Shown in pieces: positions 23,936-25,665 of a stretch of 25,665 nucleotides of DNA. The translations under genes and the position numbers were made by a program. This DNA comes from Gammaproteobacteria bacterium UBA6968. GTDB taxonomy: Bacteria; Pseudomonadota; Gammaproteobacteria; Pseudomonadales; Azotimanducaceae. The notes below the pieces were generated by a model. The model did no database searches. It was not told the DNA's origin and saw only the letters and a list, made by a program, of their open reading frames with translations. The stretch is from positions 1 to 25,665 of the forward strand of contig DJYW01000002.1 in the NCBI GenBank assembly GCA_002450255.1, written 5' to 3'. How positions within the stretch are numbered: the stretch's first letter is position 1; each line of letters opens with the position of its first letter.

Positions 23936-25391
23936 GTCCATCACATCCCTGAGCGAAGGGTTAAGGCCAGTTTTACAGCGCGTACTGCCGGGATTTTTAG
24001 ACCTGACGCAGTTGGAGCGGCTCTCAGCCGGGGCCAGCCAGGAAACCTATCGGATAGAAATTTCTACGTCTGAGGGGGCGCAGGTCCTGGCAATGCGTCG
24101 CGCTGCGGGAGGTGTTGAGGCTGAATTAGGGCCGGGTCATCCCGGTTTGGCGGTAGAGGCAAAACTGATGCTGGTGGCTGCCGCGGCCGATGTGCCGGAG
24201 CCAGAAGTGTATTATGTATTGCAGCCGCAAGATGGTCTCGGTGCCGGTTTTATTATGCAATGGCTGGACGGTTTTACCTTGGGCGCGCAGATCGTCAAAG
24301 TGCCGGAGCTGGCGGCGATCAGGCCGCAGCTGGCGTATCAGTGCGGTGAGATTCTTGGCCGGATTCACAGTATTGACCTGGCTGCTACCGGGTTAGACCA
24401 GCAGCTGCAAAGCCTCTCTCCTGAGGCTTTTATCCATCAAACCTGGGACCGCTACAAAACCTTTAACACGCCCCAGCCCATGATTGACTATGCCGCGTTG
24501 TGGCTGCTTGCGAATTTGCCAAAGGATTACGCGCCGCGCTTGGTACACAACGACTTTCGCAACGGCAATTTTATGGTTACTGCGGAAGGTATTAATGCGG
24601 TATTGGATTGGGAAGTGGCGCACATTGGTGATGCCATGCGTGACTTGGGTTGGATTTGTACACACTCGTGGCGGTTCGGCCGCGCGCATTTGCCGGTGGG
24701 TGGATTTGGTGAGAAAGCCGATTTGTTTGCTGGCTATGAAGCGGCTACCGGTCGCACAGTGGATCCAAAAGCTGTGCATTATTGGCAGGTTTTTGGTTCG
24801 TTCTGGTGGGCGGTGGGCTGCCTGTCAATGGCTGAGCATTATCGTAACGGTCCGGATCAAAGCGTAGAGCGGCCGGGTATTGGTCGGCGTTCCAGTGAAT
24901 GTCAGATGGATTGCGTTAACCTGCTGTTTCCTGGGCCGGTTACCGAGGCGAAGCCAGCTGCAACTGATGCTAAGACCAATTTACATATGCCGAACACGGA
25001 TGAGTTGTTAAGCAGCGTCATTGATTTTTTACGTGACGAAGTCATGTCCGAAACCGCTGGCAGAACCCAGTTTATGGCCCGGGTTGCTGCGAATTCGCTG
25101 GCCATCGTGCAGCGCGAAATGCTGCTCGGTGAATCGGGTGCCAAAGCAGAGTGGCGGGCGCTAATGGCTTTGCTGCCGTGGCAGGATGCAGCACAACGCC
25201 CCACGGTCGAGTCGTTGCGTTGGCAGCTGATTGCGGCTTTGCGCCAAGGTGACATCGCTCTTAGTGACGCCGGTTTGCAGAGCTATCTGCGTAATTCAGT
25301 CTTACATCGGTTGCGTATTGATCAACCGCGGTACCCATCGCTACAAACCGCTATTGCGGGTGAGCCCGCGGACGCAGAAGCTGGCGGTTGA
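23922..25391 (+). CDS. APH-fold 4-hydroxyacyl-CoA kinase-like protein fused to an LvaB/DUF6285-like domain
   Basis: The 489-residue protein has two parts. Residues 1-340 are an aminoglycoside-phosphotransferase-fold kinase like ACAD10/11 N-domains and LvaA: LSAGASQETYRI (34-45), VHNDFRNGNFMV with catalytic Asp211, and VLDWEVAHIGDAMRDLGW with metal-binding Asp229. After a loose linker (341-356), residues 357-475 resemble the small LvaB/DUF6285 protein: TDELLSSVIDFLRDEVM, FMARVAANSLAIVQREM (384-400) and SVLHRLRIDQPRYPSL (459-474). In Pseudomonas putida LvaA needs separate LvaB to phosphorylate 4-hydroxyvaleryl-CoA. The gene follows the acyl-CoA dehydrogenase by 91 bases and lacks a strong Shine-Dalgarno. 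Kinase assignment is firm; the DUF6285 call is from remembered motifs, substrate is inference. Confidence 0.85.
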   Translation: MSENESITSLSEGLRPVLQRVLPGFLDLTQLERLSAGASQETYRIEISTSEGAQVLAMRRAAGGVEAELGPGHPGLAVEAKLMLVAAAADVPEPEVYYVLQPQDGLGAGFIMQWLDGFTLGAQIVKVPELAAIRPQLAYQCGEILGRIHSIDLAATGLDQQLQSLSPEAFIHQTWDRYKTFNTPQPMIDYAALWLLANLPKDYAPRLVHNDFRNGNFMVTAEGINAVLDWEVAHIGDAMRDLGWICTHSWRFGRAHLPVGGFGEKADLFAGYEAATGRTVDPKAVHYWQVFGSFWWAVGCLSMAEHYRNGPDQSVERPGIGRRSSECQMDCVNLLFPGPVTEAKPAATDAKTNLHMPNTDELLSSVIDFLRDEVMSETAGRTQFMARVAANSLAIVQREMLLGESGAKAEWRALMALLPWQDAAQRPTVESLRWQLIAALRQGDIALSDAGLQSYLRNSVLHRLRIDQPRYPSLQTAIAGEPADAEAGG

Positions 25392-25529
25392 ACGGGATTC
25401 GATTCGCTTACCGTTGCCGGTCAGTGAAAGCTAGGCCAGGAGCAAACAGGATAGTAAGCCTTCGACAGCACGCTGCTAATAGAGCGCAGGGGAAAAGGGG
25501 GTACGAAAAGTAGCTCTTAAAAGTGGCGC

Positions 25530-25557
25530 AAAATAAGAAGCCCAAAATAAGAAGCCC
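25530..25557. repeat. Two exact 14-bp tandem copies downstream of the kinase gene
   Basis: aaaataagaagccc is found at 25530-25543 and 25544-25557, followed by aaaaatta, a decayed start of a third copy. It lies in a 274-base stretch with no gene up to the window end. Confidence 0.88.
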
Positions 25558-25637
25558 AAAAATTACGCCTAAGTAACGGATCAGGTTAGCCGGATTTAAC
25601 GATTCGAAAACGGCCGATACGCTCGGATAGATTCGAA

Positions 25638-25665
25638 CGAGCAGCGAGCAGCGAGCAACGAGCAG
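25638..25665. repeat. 7-bp tandem repeat, 4 copies, running off the window end
   Basis: cgagcag, cgagcag, cgagcaa and cgagcag fill 25638-25665 without gaps. The array reaches the last base, so its full length is unknown. The period is half of the 14-bp period seen in the other intergenic repeats. Confidence 0.85.

Overview
The window reads as a chromosomal stretch of a free-living, probably marine, gammaproteobacterium. The evidence is moderate GC, a gammaproteobacterial-type homodimeric pyruvate dehydrogenase E1, a DUF454/YbaN protein, a lone dephospho-CoA kinase, and many lipid and carbonyl catabolism genes. The genus cannot be read from the sequence. There are 20 convincing protein genes, one of them cut by the left edge. 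I see no tRNA, rRNA, CRISPR array, insertion sequence or phage gene.

Left part (1-9094, all + strand): the 3' part of an aldehyde dehydrogenase, a strong terminator, a class III CoA-transferase, a HIT-family protein, an AceE-type 2-oxoacid dehydrogenase E1 without E2 or E3, then a short-chain dehydrogenase (SDR), a thiolase-fold protein lacking the usual nucleophilic cysteine, and a DUF35 zinc-ribbon/OB-fold protein. The last two resemble the two-part retro-aldolases known from steroid side-chain degradation. Middle part (9366-17254, mixed strands): a PHP phosphoesterase-like protein, CoaE, a cysteine-rich [2Fe-2S] ferredoxin, a small four-helix membrane protein, an SDR lacking the catalytic serine, a methylmalonate-semialdehyde dehydrogenase, a 2-hydroxyacid dehydrogenase, another small membrane protein, a deazaflavin (F420)-type nitroreductase-family protein and a YbaN-like protein.

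Right part (17847-25391, all + strand) holds two modules. The first is MFS transporter, Tat-signal small subunit, GMC oxidoreductase with a four-Cys Fe-S-type motif, and membrane-anchored ThuA-domain protein. This looks like envelope-side oxidation of a sugar or glycoside to a keto-sugar, with uptake. The second is an acyl-CoA dehydrogenase followed by an APH-fold kinase whose C-terminus looks like the LvaB/DUF6285 partner protein. This points to 4-hydroxyacyl-CoA degradation through a phosphorylated intermediate, as in levulinate catabolism (LvaABC) and mammalian ACAD10/11, but with kinase and partner fused in one chain.

Taken together the genes suggest a region for breaking down lipids, terpenoid or steroid side chains and odd or branched hydroxyacids. 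Acyl-CoA activation, dehydrogenation, retro-aldol cleavage, aldehyde oxidation and propionyl-CoA formation are all represented. This is inference from gene content. A separate pattern not explained by genes is a set of short tandem repeats of 14-bp period (or 7 bp) with unrelated unit sequences, found in at least four different intergenic gaps.
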